NCBI GenBank assembly: GCA_029834535.1
Contig: JAQMWT010000336.1
Location: forward strand, 1-64,000
DNA length: 64,000 nt
Reading direction: 5' to 3'
From: Chrysophaeum taylorii
Lineage: Eukaryota > Sar > Pelagophyceae > Pelagomonadales > Pelagomonadaceae
Every line of letters begins with the position of its first letter. Position 1 is the first letter of the stretch. The position numbers and the translations under genes are program-made. The notes beneath the pieces were generated by a model. The model saw only the letters and a list, made by a program, of their open reading frames with translations, made no database searches and was not told the origin of the DNA. Below, piece by piece: positions 52,200-62,647 of the stretch.

Positions 52200-53400
52200 A
52201 AGCATGACAAGCTTAGCGACCAACGTGCCATATCACGACGTTTACGACGAAGAGGAGGAGGAGGACGACGACGATGTTGATCTCACGATCGATCCGAAAC
52301 TTAAGCACCCCTTTGGAAAAGGTCTTCCTCTTTGAGAGCGGCGGCGGCGGCGGCGCGAAGTGGTTCCAGTCTCCGGCTCTCCAGACGCTCAAGATTGGCA
52401 AGCAGCACCAAGGCTACTGGGACTCGGACAATTTTTTTCTTCTTCTTCAGGTCGAGGACGTCCTCGATGTCATGGAGATTTCCTTGTCACCTGTTCCTAA
52501 TTGAGGTGGACCACTCGTCCAGACACGACAAGTTCAAACCCGACGGCCTCAATGTCAACAACATGTTCGCCGGCGTCAAGGCGCAGCGCCTCCTCCGAAC
52601 ATCGACGTAACTCGATGCGGGCTGCATCGGGCCCCATCCTGCAATCGTCGAACTCAAGGTCTTCACCGGCAAGGGCAAGCGGCAGAAGGTGGTCGAGTCG
52701 TGGAACGTCGAGCTCGAGCCTGGCCAAGACCAGCACATGATATTCCAGCCGGGTGATGTGATCCGCCGCCATTCAAGCACCTACCGACTGGAAGCACGAG
52801 GCCTACGTTGGCAAAAAAGCTAAGGGCATCGACCAAGCCACCTTCGAGCTCGGTTGTTGTGATCCCGAGAAGCCGCTGTCGTATTACTCGCTCCGCGGAC
52901 AGCTCGACAAGTTCGGCGACGTTGTTCCGGGGTCCTCAACCAAGGAATTCTTTGGGAATTTTTTGCCAGGACTTCAAGAACAAACTCAAACTCCTTCAGC
53001 AGCTCGTCCTTGACGCGGCCACATCCTACTCGCATCGTCGTAATGCCACGCAGAGCTCGCCGGCAATGGTGTTGAGTACGGCTGGGGCCAGCCAGTCAAA
53101 GCGGCAGTACCGCCGACATAACACCGAAACGAAAAGTGAGAAGATGGCGCGCCGACAACGCGAGCGTGTCTTTCTTCGACAGCAATGGCCCCAAAAACCA
53201 TCCGCGTCTCCGGATCGTGCGCACCTTTGTTCTCTCGCGTCGCCCGCGAGTAGTGTACAAAGTCGTGTACCGCTCCGAGGACGGGGGCACCGCCGAGTTC
53301 GAACACGCCAAAATCGAGCAAGCGACAAAGAGAGGCTGCGCGTCTCAAGCGCAAACACTCCTCCCACCGCGCGATCGACGCGTCAATTCTATCATTCTGG
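52200..53400 (+). pseudogene. decayed DDE-type transposase relic
   Basis: Translated segments in several frames follow the order of a transposase family widespread in protists and invertebrates: GYWDSDNFF with QVEDVLDVMEI (about 52415-52490), EVDHSSRHDKFKPDGLNVNN with the first acidic residue in a DHS-x-x-H motif (about 52503-52562), and CHAELAGNGVEYGWGQSKRQYRRHN (about 53040-53120), the 'C-x-ELN-x-IE-x-x-WG' block with the last catalytic Glu. Stops and frame changes separate the blocks (for example after RLLRTST near 52608 and again near 52820-53010), so it is dead. Terminal inverted repeats were not found. A 26-bp tandem duplication follows at 53400-53450. Confidence 0.7.
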
Positions 53401-53450
53401 AGGATAACGTCGCTGTGACTAGCGAGGATAACGTCGCTGTGACTAGCTAT
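53400..53450 (+). repeat. tandem duplication (AGGATAACGTCGCTGTGACT)
   Basis: Two adjacent, essentially identical copies of a ~26-bp sequence just downstream of the transposase relic. Confidence 0.85.
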
Positions 53451-54459
53451 GCGCATGGCTCTCGCGATGACCTCGGCACTCGAGAGGCGTGGCGAGAGGA
53501 AAGGAGTTCCCGCGCGTATCGGGGTGCCGTCCGACTTGAGTCGCTTCTGGCTGCACGTAGGGCGTCGAGATTGGACATACAGTTGTTGCCAACTTCAGGC
53601 AATGTGTATACAAACCATACAGGCTTCCAGAGAGCTACACTACTATGTGTGTGTGTGGTGCTTGAAGGATGTGGGGGGCATGAAGGATGTGGGTGGTTTT
53701 GTGGGGTAGGAGGGAAGTAGGAGGGAAATATTGTATTATGTGTGCGACACTGGAACATTTCACACCTATCTCTTCAAGAGGATTTTCTCTCCGTAATAGT
53801 AATACGGCTTTCCCTCCTTCCTTCCTTACCCTACCGCAATTACTTATTCTTGTCAATTTCAATGAATCATGACTATGAAGAGCCCAGTCTGAAGTTCTTT
53901 TCCAAAATGGAGTAAGCCACCAGGTGCGTACCGTCAGGTACGGGGTTTTCTGTTTAATTAACAGAGGCTTCGTTCCTCGTTGTCAGTGTAAACGCTTCTA
54001 TGGGACCTAAGGCCCTTAAGGAGTTAGGGCTTAAATCCCTACCTTGTGTAGAAGAAGCATGTGACAAGCGGAATGGTCTGTACACGCCTAAGACTGCGCG
54101 CAGTCTCTACCATGTGCCCGGAGAGGGTCAAATTTCTCCAAGGCTCGCTCGCCCGGAGTTGTTATTTGTACCTTCACGGAAAGCAGCCCACCCAAGAGAA
54201 AGAGGGCACAATCGGCCGATTCCCCCCTCAACTCAACCCCCGCCCCCCCGCCCGCGGACTCGAGGTTCCCTCTTTCCCGCGAACTTGGGGTTTCCTGGAG
54301 TTGTTATTATTATTAGTTTGCCCCACTTTGAAGGTGATGACGTTGTTTGCGTGACAATCTTGGGTCTGAGGTGGCAAGGAGGAACAACAAGTTGTGTGGA
54401 CAGGGACGAGAGGCGAGCGAAGGAGGAGTGAGAAGGCGCCGATATCGTGGGAGTAGGGC
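53451..54459. other. 1 kb intergenic region upstream of the G3E GTPase
   Basis: GT-rich and GGA-rich patches at 53645-53730, AT-rich sequence after that, and a C-run near 54238-54252. Frames here are short and unrecognisable. It presumably includes the GTPase promoter. Confidence 0.4.
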
Positions 54460-55446
54460 ATGGACACGAGGACGCCCGTTACGATAGTGTGCGGGTTTTT
54501 GGGCGCGGGGAAGACGACGTGCCTGAATCACGTAATCCGATCTCTACCTAATATCAAGTTTGCTGTTGTCGAGAACGAGTTCGGCGAGGTGGCCGTTGAC
54601 GATGCGATCATCGAGAGCACGGTCTTGATAAAGACCGTGACGGGGTGTGCGTGCTGTACGGGGTACGCACAGCTCGTCGAGCAGCTCGATACGCTTCGAG
54701 CTGACGCGGTTCTGGTCGAGGCCTCTGGGTTATCGTCGCCGCTCGCCATAGCGCGAGCTCTTTGCGTCGAAAGAGGCCTCAGACAACGGTTTCGGCTCGA
54801 TTCCGTCGTCACACTCATCGATACGCTCTACTTTTCGCCCGAGTCACAAATTGACCAGATTATGCTAGCCGACAGAGTTGTGCTGAACAAAATCGATCTC
54901 GTGTCGGCGGAGCGCGTCCGCGAGGTCGAGGACTTTGTCAGGAGCTTGAACGAGACGGCGCTCGTGGTGCCCGCCGAACGAAGCCGCGTAGATCCCTATC
55001 TGTTGGTGAACGCGCGAAGTTTTAGCGTCGACAGAATTCTATACGAAGTCGATCCTAGTTTTCTCGACGATGATGTTTCGCTCGGCGGACCGCGCTGGCA
55101 CGACCCATCCTTGACCTCGGTTAGCTTCAAATTCCTCGGCGAAATGAACGTCACCATGTTGCATGCCTGGCTCGCGCAGATTTTGGGCATGTTCCCCGAC
55201 AACTTCCTCCGCTACAAGGGCGTCCTCGCCGTCCGGGACATGGGCTGTAAGTTCGTCCTCCAGGGGGTTCGGGGACGCTTCGACGGCGGCTTCGACGCCC
55301 AACGCGTCTGGAAGCCCGACGAACCCCGCGAATGCCGATTCATTTTTATCGGCCGCCACCTCAACAAGGACGCCCTCGCCCGAGGCTTTCTCACCTGGAG
55401 CTCTGGTCCCTCGAACGACCAAGGTCCCGTCACCGTCGTCGCCTGA
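54460..55446 (+). CDS. CobW/G3E-family GTPase (zinc/metal chaperone type)
   Basis: A 328-residue COG0523-type protein. Eukaryotic relatives (ZNG1) deliver zinc to client enzymes. The Walker A motif is GFLGAGKTT (12-20). ENEFGEV (39-45) is a switch region. The metal-binding Cys-x-Cys-Cys is in GCACCTG (Cys63, Cys65, Cys66). Walker B-like VEASG is at 86-90 and the guanine-specificity motif NKID at 143-146. The C-terminal CobW_C domain (~221-325) includes DNFLRYKGVLAVRD and RFIFIGRHLNKD. Length and motifs are complete, with no His-rich loop. The ATG at 54460 leaves only six residues before the first strand. Confidence 0.93.
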   Translation: MDTRTPVTIVCGFLGAGKTTCLNHVIRSLPNIKFAVVENEFGEVAVDDAIIESTVLIKTVTGCACCTGYAQLVEQLDTLRADAVLVEASGLSSPLAIARALCVERGLRQRFRLDSVVTLIDTLYFSPESQIDQIMLADRVVLNKIDLVSAERVREVEDFVRSLNETALVVPAERSRVDPYLLVNARSFSVDRILYEVDPSFLDDDVSLGGPRWHDPSLTSVSFKFLGEMNVTMLHAWLAQILGMFPDNFLRYKGVLAVRDMGCKFVLQGVRGRFDGGFDAQRVWKPDEPRECRFIFIGRHLNKDALARGFLTWSSGPSNDQGPVTVVA

Positions 55447-57804
55447 ACGAACAGAACAGAACGGAACAAAACAAAATTGGGGGGGGATCTTACGGTTAGT
55501 TCATGCGCCCCCCCCCCCGCCTTTGGTTCCTTTCTATATTCGCGCGCTACTTTGATGATGAAATCTCCCCCAGTCTACTCGCGTGCCGGCAGCGTCTGCA
55601 CACCCTCTTGTTCGTGAGCTCTCTTTATGAGACGCTCCGGCCTCCTCACCGGAACCCACCCGCATGCATTTAATTTCACCAAGTAAAGAAGAGCCAGTGC
55701 TACTCCTCCCCTTCTTCCCTGCACAGCAGCGAACAAAACAGGGACTGCTGGAACGGACCAATTGGAGGATCGTCGGTTATCAGACTGATCTTATGGCAAA
55801 GGCAAGAAGCGGTTAGCCCCGGCGCGCGCCCGTTTGCGTGCAGCGCGGTACGTCGCGTTTCGAGAGCCAAGTCGCGTCGTAGAGAGTGCTGCGGGTGGAG
55901 GGCGCACCGTATGCGGGCGCTCGCGGAGGTCCTTAGAGTAAGTTACTCGGCCTCGCGGCCCTCGGACTTGGCATTGACTGCGGCGAACGGGTCGCATGAG
56001 GTCAAACTCGACACATCGGATCTTGAGCCGAGGTTGTTTTTTATGCTTCAGATGTCGACCTCGTCGTCGTGATTTTTGTTTTCCGCGACTTTGGCGCCGC
56101 GCGATGCGCCGTTATTCGACAAAAGGGGAGCAGAGCGATTTGCGCGAGTTGGGTCAAAGGGGTGCGGGCAGTGCGAACATACCGGGGGATGGCCTAATGC
56201 ACGATGCGCTGGACGGGGGCCGCGCGCGTGAGCCCGCGACTCCCGAGGAACCTAGAGTCGTTCGAAGTTCAGAACGAGAGTCGATATGAGCACAAACCGG
56301 AGGATCTAGTCACCGACGACGAGCTCGGTGAGGACGCCGCAAGTGCGAGCGGTGAGGAAGGGACATTGCGACGTCCACGATCGTACCAGGAAGCGCGCCT
56401 TTGGCGCGTTTCTCGCGGTGCCCGGACCGCGCGATCATCGCGCGGCGCTTGAGGCTATAGCCGGTGGAATCGGAGAAGAGTGCCGATGGGTTCGTGCTCC
56501 ACCGCGAAAGGTAGTCTTCCCCGCCCCAAATTTGTTTGAAGCGCCGCCGGACCAGGTGGTTCCAGAGTCTTGCAACTTGGCCGTCCATCGAGAAGGTGGT
56601 GGCGTAGAGGCTGGACTCGACACGATGCCGCCCCTCTCTCTTTTTCAGAGGGATATTGCGGACTCTCGCCTCGACTATAGCTTGTTCGTGGTCCTCGAGG
56701 TACCTTTTCGGGTAATCGACCGCCTGCCCCGGATCCCAGTAGGTAGGCGACGTTAAGTTCCGCGATGTTCTTCCTCTGCCGCGCCAGCGTGCGCTCTTTT
56801 TGCTGCGTTGAATCCTATCCTGGGGGGTGGCAGCCGCGCCTCGGCAGCTAACTCCTCCGGCGATTCCGCCGTCGGAACCAGCCTTGCCCTTCTCAAATTC
56901 GCGCTCGTCCCGCTGCTCGCGACCGTCCACCGCAGAACGACACCACGCCCTCCTCGAGCACCTCCCCCTAGCTGAGTCCTCGTCGGTTGGACACACATCT
57001 TAATTTCTCATAACCTAATTACTCCAAGGATCGATGGTCGCTTCGAAGTACTCGACCACGAGCGGCACGACGCACGCCGATATCATGTGCCGCGTCAACG
57101 CGGGCCTTGAGGTGGTGGCCGTTGGCTCCGGTGACGTCGTGTTATTGGCGCGAGAGGGTTTTTTTTCGTGCCAATTTTTTGACCCGCTGCGGATCTGCTC
57201 CAAGTCGCGCTGGATGATGATGAACACGGCCTTCAAAACGCTGCTCGGCCTCGCAGCTCTTCCCGACTCGGAGCCACAAGCGGCGAGCAACGGCGGAGGC
57301 CCTTGCGGGACTTTGGCGCATTGCCGCCCGACTGATGACTGCAGGCTAAAAGGGCGCGCGGCCCTCTTCTCCCTTGGGTCGGAGATAAATCGAGGCCGTC
57401 GACGGCGAGATGCCGCGCGGCGATCGACGCGTACAATGACGCGGGGGTCGGGACTGTCGGTTTCGAGGTCCGCGAGGACCATATTGTAGACCTGTAGTCA
57501 AAAGTGGCATCCCGTCAATACTGCAAACGCCAATACATCACCAGCGAGCACCGGGAGTGTGAAGATGATCTCGTACTTTGCTTTCGACGGCCGCCGCTGT
57601 CGTACCCCTCAAGCCAGCGCTCGTTCTCCGCCGCACGCCGTTCAAGTTGGTGGTTTGTTGCGCAGGGAATACGCGTCCATGACCGTCGCGTCGATAATGG
57701 AGCCCATCACCATAGCCATATTCCGGAACAAAACTCTTCAAAGAGAGAAATGGGAGTTAATAACAATATCCTGAATTGCTTGGACCGAAAACCACGTCAC
57801 TCGA

Positions 57805-57855
57805 TACTAGCCTTCGAGTTGCCGTTTTTATACTAGCCTTCAAGTTGCCGTTTTG
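57805..57855 (+). repeat. 26-bp tandem duplication
   Basis: TACTAGCCTTCRAGTTGCCG followed by a T-run, repeated twice with one substitution. Confidence 0.85.
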
Positions 57856-59216
57856 CCCCTAATCCAGGGGTGGGTAAAATTACTTTTTCCTGCGCTTTCA
57901 TTTTAGTTTCTCTTGATGTTGCATGGTTGCATCTAATAATACCCTCTTTTTGGCACGCAGAGCTTATTCAGTAGCGAAGGTCAACGGCGGTCGACATCAT
58001 ATCCCCACTGCTTGTCTCAACTGCGCCATTTTTGTTTCCGAAAGTATGAACTTCACTCCTGGCGACGAGAGTGTTCTCTTCCATTGTTTTCGTCCGCGCC
58101 CGTGTCGATCGATCGATCGATACACTCCGCGCTTGTGCGCACCGCGCATTACTTGGGGCCTTGTCCCGAATACCTGGAGCGAGCAGCCCAGCGCACGAGC
58201 CCCATGGCCCGCACATCTTGAAACGAGGAAACCTGACCGTCGTCGAAGTCGCCGAGCGGCCTAGCCTCCATCGGACGTATACCAGTTGTCGGAGATCTTG
58301 TGCATCGAGCTTCCGTTCGTCAAGTTACGGCGGTGTTTATGGGTCATCATGCACGTCGCGAATGCGCGCGATACGCATTGTAGACCCCACCACGCCGCCA
58401 TTCAAGCAGCAGGAAGCATCGAATGGCGCGCGGTCTGATTGCAGGTTTCTGGGGAACTACGAACGCAGTATTGCGGTGTCCACAAAAAAGGCTGCCGCTC
58501 GCCAGTACGGGACGAATCAGAAGTGGAAGGTGCTGGAGGGTGACTCTGTGTCGTCTCCCGAGCTACTGGCGAGTATGCGCGAGTTCACGAGGCACTCTGG
58601 CCATCGGCAGTTACTGTTAGGTTCTAAGCCGCGTCAGCGTGTCCGTCCCGAACGTCGAACGGGAAATACGGCGGTCCTCGCGCTTGCAAAAAAAACTTCA
58701 TTTGTTGTCGGTGAGTTCAAGGACCACGCGTACCGGACAACCGCGTTACGTTGGCGATAATACGCTGTTGAAGTCCGTCTTTGACGAAGAAGTCACACAA
58801 AAAAAAAAAAAATATGCGCCTGAGAACTCCTCTTCTTTAATTATGGCAAGGGATTTTTATATGGTAATGAGCCAGAAAGGATGACATAATCATAATTTTG
58901 GTTTGCAACTCCAAGGCTCAAAAGTGCTGGAATGGATGATCGCAGAGGGGGAGAGAGATAAAGAAAAGACCATATACTATTATTGTTAGAAACTCCCAGG
59001 CTCAAAAAGCCTGAATGGGTGATCGGTCTAGGGAAGATAAACACAAAAAGGAAGGAAGACCAAAGACGACCGCACAAAAAGAACGGCTATGGAGAAAGCA
59101 AGGGAGGCGAAGCAGACTGGGGGGGGGGGGCAGGGAGAGGCGGGAACGCAGAGAGAAGCATGGTGAGAAGCGCAAAGAACATAATGGGAGGGGAGGATGC
59201 GAACTTGGAGGTCGAG

Positions 59217-59345
59217 GAGAGAGAGGTTGGGATTTTGTTTCAGAGGTAGGGCTGCACAATCGCCACCGCTGTCGGCAATCCGCGGCCGCCGCCGCGTGCT
59301 CGAAGGCGGGAGAGCGATCCGGTTCAACGCGAGTTAGGCGAAAGC
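59217..59345. repeat. interspersed repeat, copy 1
   Basis: Shares with 59394-59580 the ordered blocks GAGAGAGGT, TTCAGAGG-AGGGC, GCAATCC-CGGCCGCCG and CGAGAAGGCGGGAG-like sequence. It lacks ~60 bp present in copy 2. It is compatible with a short interspersed element. Confidence 0.5.
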
Positions 59346-59393
59346 GAGAAAACAAACAAACACCAAGACAAGACAGAACTTGTGTGTGTAAGG

Positions 59394-59580
59394 GGAGAGA
59401 GGTGGTTCAGAGGCAGGGCCGCCGCAACCGGCTTCGCCGCCAATACTAAGTCCACCCAACGCACTGAAATAGATATGGAGATGGGGCAATCCAACGGCCG
59501 CCGTTTGTACGAGAAGGCGGGAGTGTAATCCCGCTCAGCGCACCTTGTTGTGTAATAAACGACAGAAAAGCGACCAGGCT
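59394..59580. repeat. interspersed repeat, copy 2
   Basis: Diverged direct copy of 59217-59345 in the same orientation, longer in the middle. Confidence 0.5.
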
Positions 59581-59617
59581 CGGTCACTGACGGCCGCAGT
59601 GACGCATGAATTCTAAT

Positions 59618-59699
59618 GAGGGTAATCGTCATATTTTAAGTCTTAGCTAGAATGGTTTAAAGAGGGTAAGTGCCATAATTTAAGTCTTAGCTAGAGTGG
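59618..59699 (+). repeat. ~40-bp tandem duplication
   Basis: Two copies of GAGGGTAA...TTTAAGTCTTAGCTAG-type sequence with a few differences. Confidence 0.85.
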
Positions 59700-59947
59700 C
59701 TCGCGACGGAAGATCGGCAAGTGCGGTCTTGAGCAGCGCGATCTCGGTCGGCGGCGGTCTCATTCAGCTCGCGCGCGAGATTGGTTGGTGTTGTCACGCG
59801 CGGGGACGGAGTTGTGTTGGCATCCATCCTCCTCCGTGGTTGTGTGATTGAGGAGGATCTCGGAGGGTGGTCGCTTTTGGATTGGAGGCTCATGTATTGA
59901 AAGGACTTGATGTGATGGCTCAGGGATTTGTTTGCTGGGAGCGATCG

Positions 59948-60701
59948 TCAAATCACGAAGAGCGTCGTGTTCTCCGAGAGAGAGTAGTAGGAGGACTCTG
60001 AGGCGGATCGGCACGCGAGAGGAGCGGGTGGGTTGCATCGTTGTTGTTGTTGTTCGGGGAGATGGATGGCAGTAGAAAGGGTGTTGGCGACGCCACCACC
60101 CCCCAGAGAGAGAGAGAGAGGGCGAGGCAGGAGGTACGGTTGGGCTTGATTCATCGGTTGGTGGTACCAGCGGGGCGGGCCGCGCTTGGAGACGAGATTA
60201 CTGGAAATGACGAGGCCATTGTCGTCGACGCGAGACATTTGGTGCTGCCAGGGCCAGCGCGGGGGCCACTTTGTCCAATTTTGTGCTAGGAAGCTCTGGA
60301 CGTCGCGTATCCCGTCGCAATCGGGGATGCCCGAGACGATCCGTAAGGCATCTCTGTGAATGTGGGCATCGAAGAGGCGCTGGCTGTTGAGGCAAAAGGC
60401 GTACTTTTTGTCCTTCGCGAGTTCCTTGATCTTGCGGTGTACCAAGGTCTCGATCCGACTCATCTCCTCCCTAAACTCCCTCGAATACTCGCTCAGGTAC
60501 TTTATTTTCGCTTCCTGGAGGGCAACGTCGTCGGCGCTCATCGACTTGGCCTTGCCCGCGATGAAACACTCGATCAGCGCAGAGGTCTTCCGCACGAGGC
60601 CGTGCCGGCGGAGCGCCTCATCCAACGCCTCGGTCCGCTGAGCAGCCGTGGTCGCCGTGGGTCGTCTCTTCCGTTTTGTAGTAGTAGTAGTAGCACCAGC
60701 C

Positions 60702-60736
<35 letters not shown>

Positions 60737-60826
60737 GCCCTCCTCGCGCTCGCGCTTCTTCGCGGAACGACGACGACGCTCGACGGCTTGCCCCACGCGC
60801 GACGCCCCCCCCGCAGGTACAAACAT
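59948..60826 (-). CDS. hypothetical protein with Asn run
   Basis: A 292-residue protein I do not recognise. The N-terminus is basic (ERRRRSAKKRERE), followed by an 11-residue Asn run and a Thr run encoded by GTT/GTA microsatellites. Residues ~60-175 look like a folded helical domain (EALDEALRRHGLVRKTSALIE, then IKYLSEYSREFREEMSRIETLV). Residues ~175-200 are Trp/Pro-rich (TKWPPRWPWQHQ). The C-terminal ~90 residues are low complexity. It is head to head with PRP4, 160 bp between starts. The helical core and codon use favour a real gene. Confidence 0.6.
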
Positions 60827-60986
60827 CTTCTTGTAATAATAAGTCGCAATCTAAAATCTCCCGAGCAACGAGATCTCACGTCTGTTCATTTAAAAATTAT
60901 TATGCCAAAGAGTTCACCGTCGGGACTCGGCCTTGCCCTGTTCTCCTCCCAAACCCTATACTACTACTACTACTACTACTAGTGAG
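60827..60986. promoter_or_regulatory. divergent promoter region (Asn-run protein / PRP4) with (CTA)n
   Basis: 160 bp between the two starts. A (CTA)n run at 60955-60980 lies just before the PRP4 ATG. Confidence 0.5.
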
Positions 60987-62474
60987 ATGAGCGCTTCGTA
61001 TGGCGCGGCCGTCGCCGCCGCGATGCGCGCCGGGAACATGGTCGCCCCCACGATGGTCGGCGGCGTCCAGTACGGGGAGCTGTCCGAGACGTCCAAGGGC
61101 GAGCAGCTGCGGCACGCGGCCCTGCTGAAGCGCGTCGACGCCGAGAAGCGCGCGCGGCGCATCGTCGTGCCGACGGATGAGGTCGAGGTGAGGGGCATGC
61201 TCCGGAAGCTTGGGCACCCCGTGCGGCTCTTCGGGGAAACCCCCGCCGACGTCCGCGAGCGGCTCCGGGATATCCTCGCGCGCATCGAGGTCGAGGATAA
61301 CGAACGGGAGCTCGTCGCCGCGTTGCTGGCCGACCCGGCCGCGAAGAAGGACACCACCAGCACCAAGATGGCCGCCGACGCGAAGGACGAAGTGTACACG
61401 GCGGCGAGCCCTGCTTTGGTGGCCGCGCGGCGCGAGATTGCTCGTCTGAGCTTTGATAGCGCGGCACGGCGGCTCTCGTCGCAGCGCCGTCGGCGCGACG
61501 ACCAAGCGGCGAGCTTCGCGCGCGAGGAGTACGCCGCGCAGCTCTACTTCCGCCTCGCGAGGCTCTCGCTGAGCCAGTCCCAGTTCGCCGACGCCCGCCC
61601 CGTGTCGCGCGTCCGGGCGTGTCCGACGGCAGCCCTCCTCGCGACGGGATCTTGGTCTGGTCGCGTCGAGGTGTGGAACGCGCTCACGTGCGCGCGCGCC
61701 TCGAGCTTCGACGCCCCCTCGGACGACCGCGTCACGGGTCTCGCCTGGACCCCCGACGGCCGGCTCCTCGTTTCCGGCAGCGCAGACGCGGCGGCATACG
61801 TGTGGGCTCTCGACGACGCGACGCCCCGAATCGTTTTGAGAGGTCACGGCGACCGCCTCGCGAACGTCGCCGCGCACCCTCTTGGTTCCTACGTCGGCAC
61901 CACCTCCTTCGACCACACCTGGCGCTTGTGGGACATCGAGACGGCCGACCAGCTCCTGCTCCAAGACGGTCACGGCAAGGAGGTCTACGCGATATCTTTC
62001 CAGCGCGACGGCGCGATTCTCGCCACGGGAGATTTTGCGGGCGTCGTCCACTGCTGGGACCTCCGGAGCGGCAGGCGCGTCCACACCTGCCTCGGCCACG
62101 GCAAGAAAATCCTCGCCTCGGACTTTTCCCCCGACGGCTACCAGCTCGCCACCGCCTCGGACGACAACACCGTCAGAATCTGGGACCTCCGCCGCAAGGC
62201 CTGCGACTACGTCCTTCCCGCGCATTCGAGCCTCATCAGCGACTGCCGCTTTTCGCCCACCACCGGCGAGGCCCTCGCCACCGCCTGCTTCGACGGTTCG
62301 GTCGCCCTCTGGGCCACGCGCGACTGGTCCAACCTTCTTCGGGTACCCGCGCACGACGGCAAGACGATGAGCCTCGACTTCGTCGACGAGACCGCCCTCG
62401 TCACCGCGGGCTTCGACCGCACGTTCAAGCTCTGGACCCTTCCCGACAACGCCAAAATGGATCTTCAGGACTAG
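60987..62474 (+). CDS. PRPF4: U4/U6 small nuclear ribonucleoprotein PRP4
   Basis: A 495-residue WD40 protein of the U4/U6 (and tri-) snRNP, needed for spliceosome assembly in the nucleus. The N-terminal region holds the splicing factor motif (SFM) domain shared by PRP4 and PRP18: DEVEVRGMLRKLGHPVRLFG with ADVRERLRDIL (residues ~64-98). The C-terminal ~310 residues form seven WD repeats, for instance GRVEVWNA, AAAYVWALD, HTWRLWDIE, VHCWDLRSG, NTVRIWDLR, GSVALWATR and RTFKLWTLP. SFM plus WD40 is specific to PRP4. The first in-frame ATG is 60987, in GTGAGATGA. Its presence implies an active spliceosome, even though most genes here look intronless. It converges with the flavin-reductase-like gene. 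Confidence 0.93.
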   Translation: MSASYGAAVAAAMRAGNMVAPTMVGGVQYGELSETSKGEQLRHAALLKRVDAEKRARRIVVPTDEVEVRGMLRKLGHPVRLFGETPADVRERLRDILARIEVEDNERELVAALLADPAAKKDTTSTKMAADAKDEVYTAASPALVAARREIARLSFDSAARRLSSQRRRRDDQAASFAREEYAAQLYFRLARLSLSQSQFADARPVSRVRACPTAALLATGSWSGRVEVWNALTCARASSFDAPSDDRVTGLAWTPDGRLLVSGSADAAAYVWALDDATPRIVLRGHGDRLANVAAHPLGSYVGTTSFDHTWRLWDIETADQLLLQDGHGKEVYAISFQRDGAILATGDFAGVVHCWDLRSGRRVHTCLGHGKKILASDFSPDGYQLATASDDNTVRIWDLRRKACDYVLPAHSSLISDCRFSPTTGEALATACFDGSVALWATRDWSNLLRVPAHDGKTMSLDFVDETALVTAGFDRTFKLWTLPDNAKMDLQD

Positions 62475-62482
62475 CTCTACTA

Positions 62483-62552
62483 CGGCCGGCCGGCGCGGGC
62501 GCGGGCCGCGGGCCGCGGGCCGCGGGCCGCGGGCGCGGGCCGGCCGGCCGCC
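62483..62552. repeat. GC-only inverted and tandem repeat between convergent genes
   Basis: Tandem GGGCCGC units flanked by GGCCGGCC arms on both sides, about 70 bp of almost pure G+C that can fold on itself. It starts 8 bp after the PRP4 stop, between two convergent genes. Confidence 0.85.
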
Positions 62553-62647
62553 CTGTGCTTATAATAAGCGTCGTGAGGACCACCGCCGACAAACCGCCGT
62601 CCGTCCGTTTTTTTTTTGTATGTCCATCGAGTCGAGTCGAAGACGGA

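Larger units (their letters stand above)
55447..59947. other. 4.5 kb region without a recognisable gene
   Basis: Frames up to about 230 codons occur on both strands (for example 56310-56996 minus and 58071-58760 plus), but they overlap in conflicting frames and match nothing I know. They may be remains of mobile elements. Identifiable items are repeats: a 26-bp tandem duplication at 57805-57855, a GATC run near 58105-58122, paired CTCAAAA blocks near 58915 and 58998, a diverged repeat pair at 59217-59345 and 59394-59580, and a ~40-bp duplication at 59618-59699. Confidence 0.5.

Noticed and set aside
56310-56996. 228-codon minus-strand frame
   Set aside because: It has some non-random looking stretches but conflicts with a plus-strand frame, and no family could be recognised; possibly an old element, not called.
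60900-62354. 484-codon minus-strand frame opposite PRP4
   Set aside because: Antisense shadow of the WD40 gene; Gly/Ala/Arg-rich with no motif.
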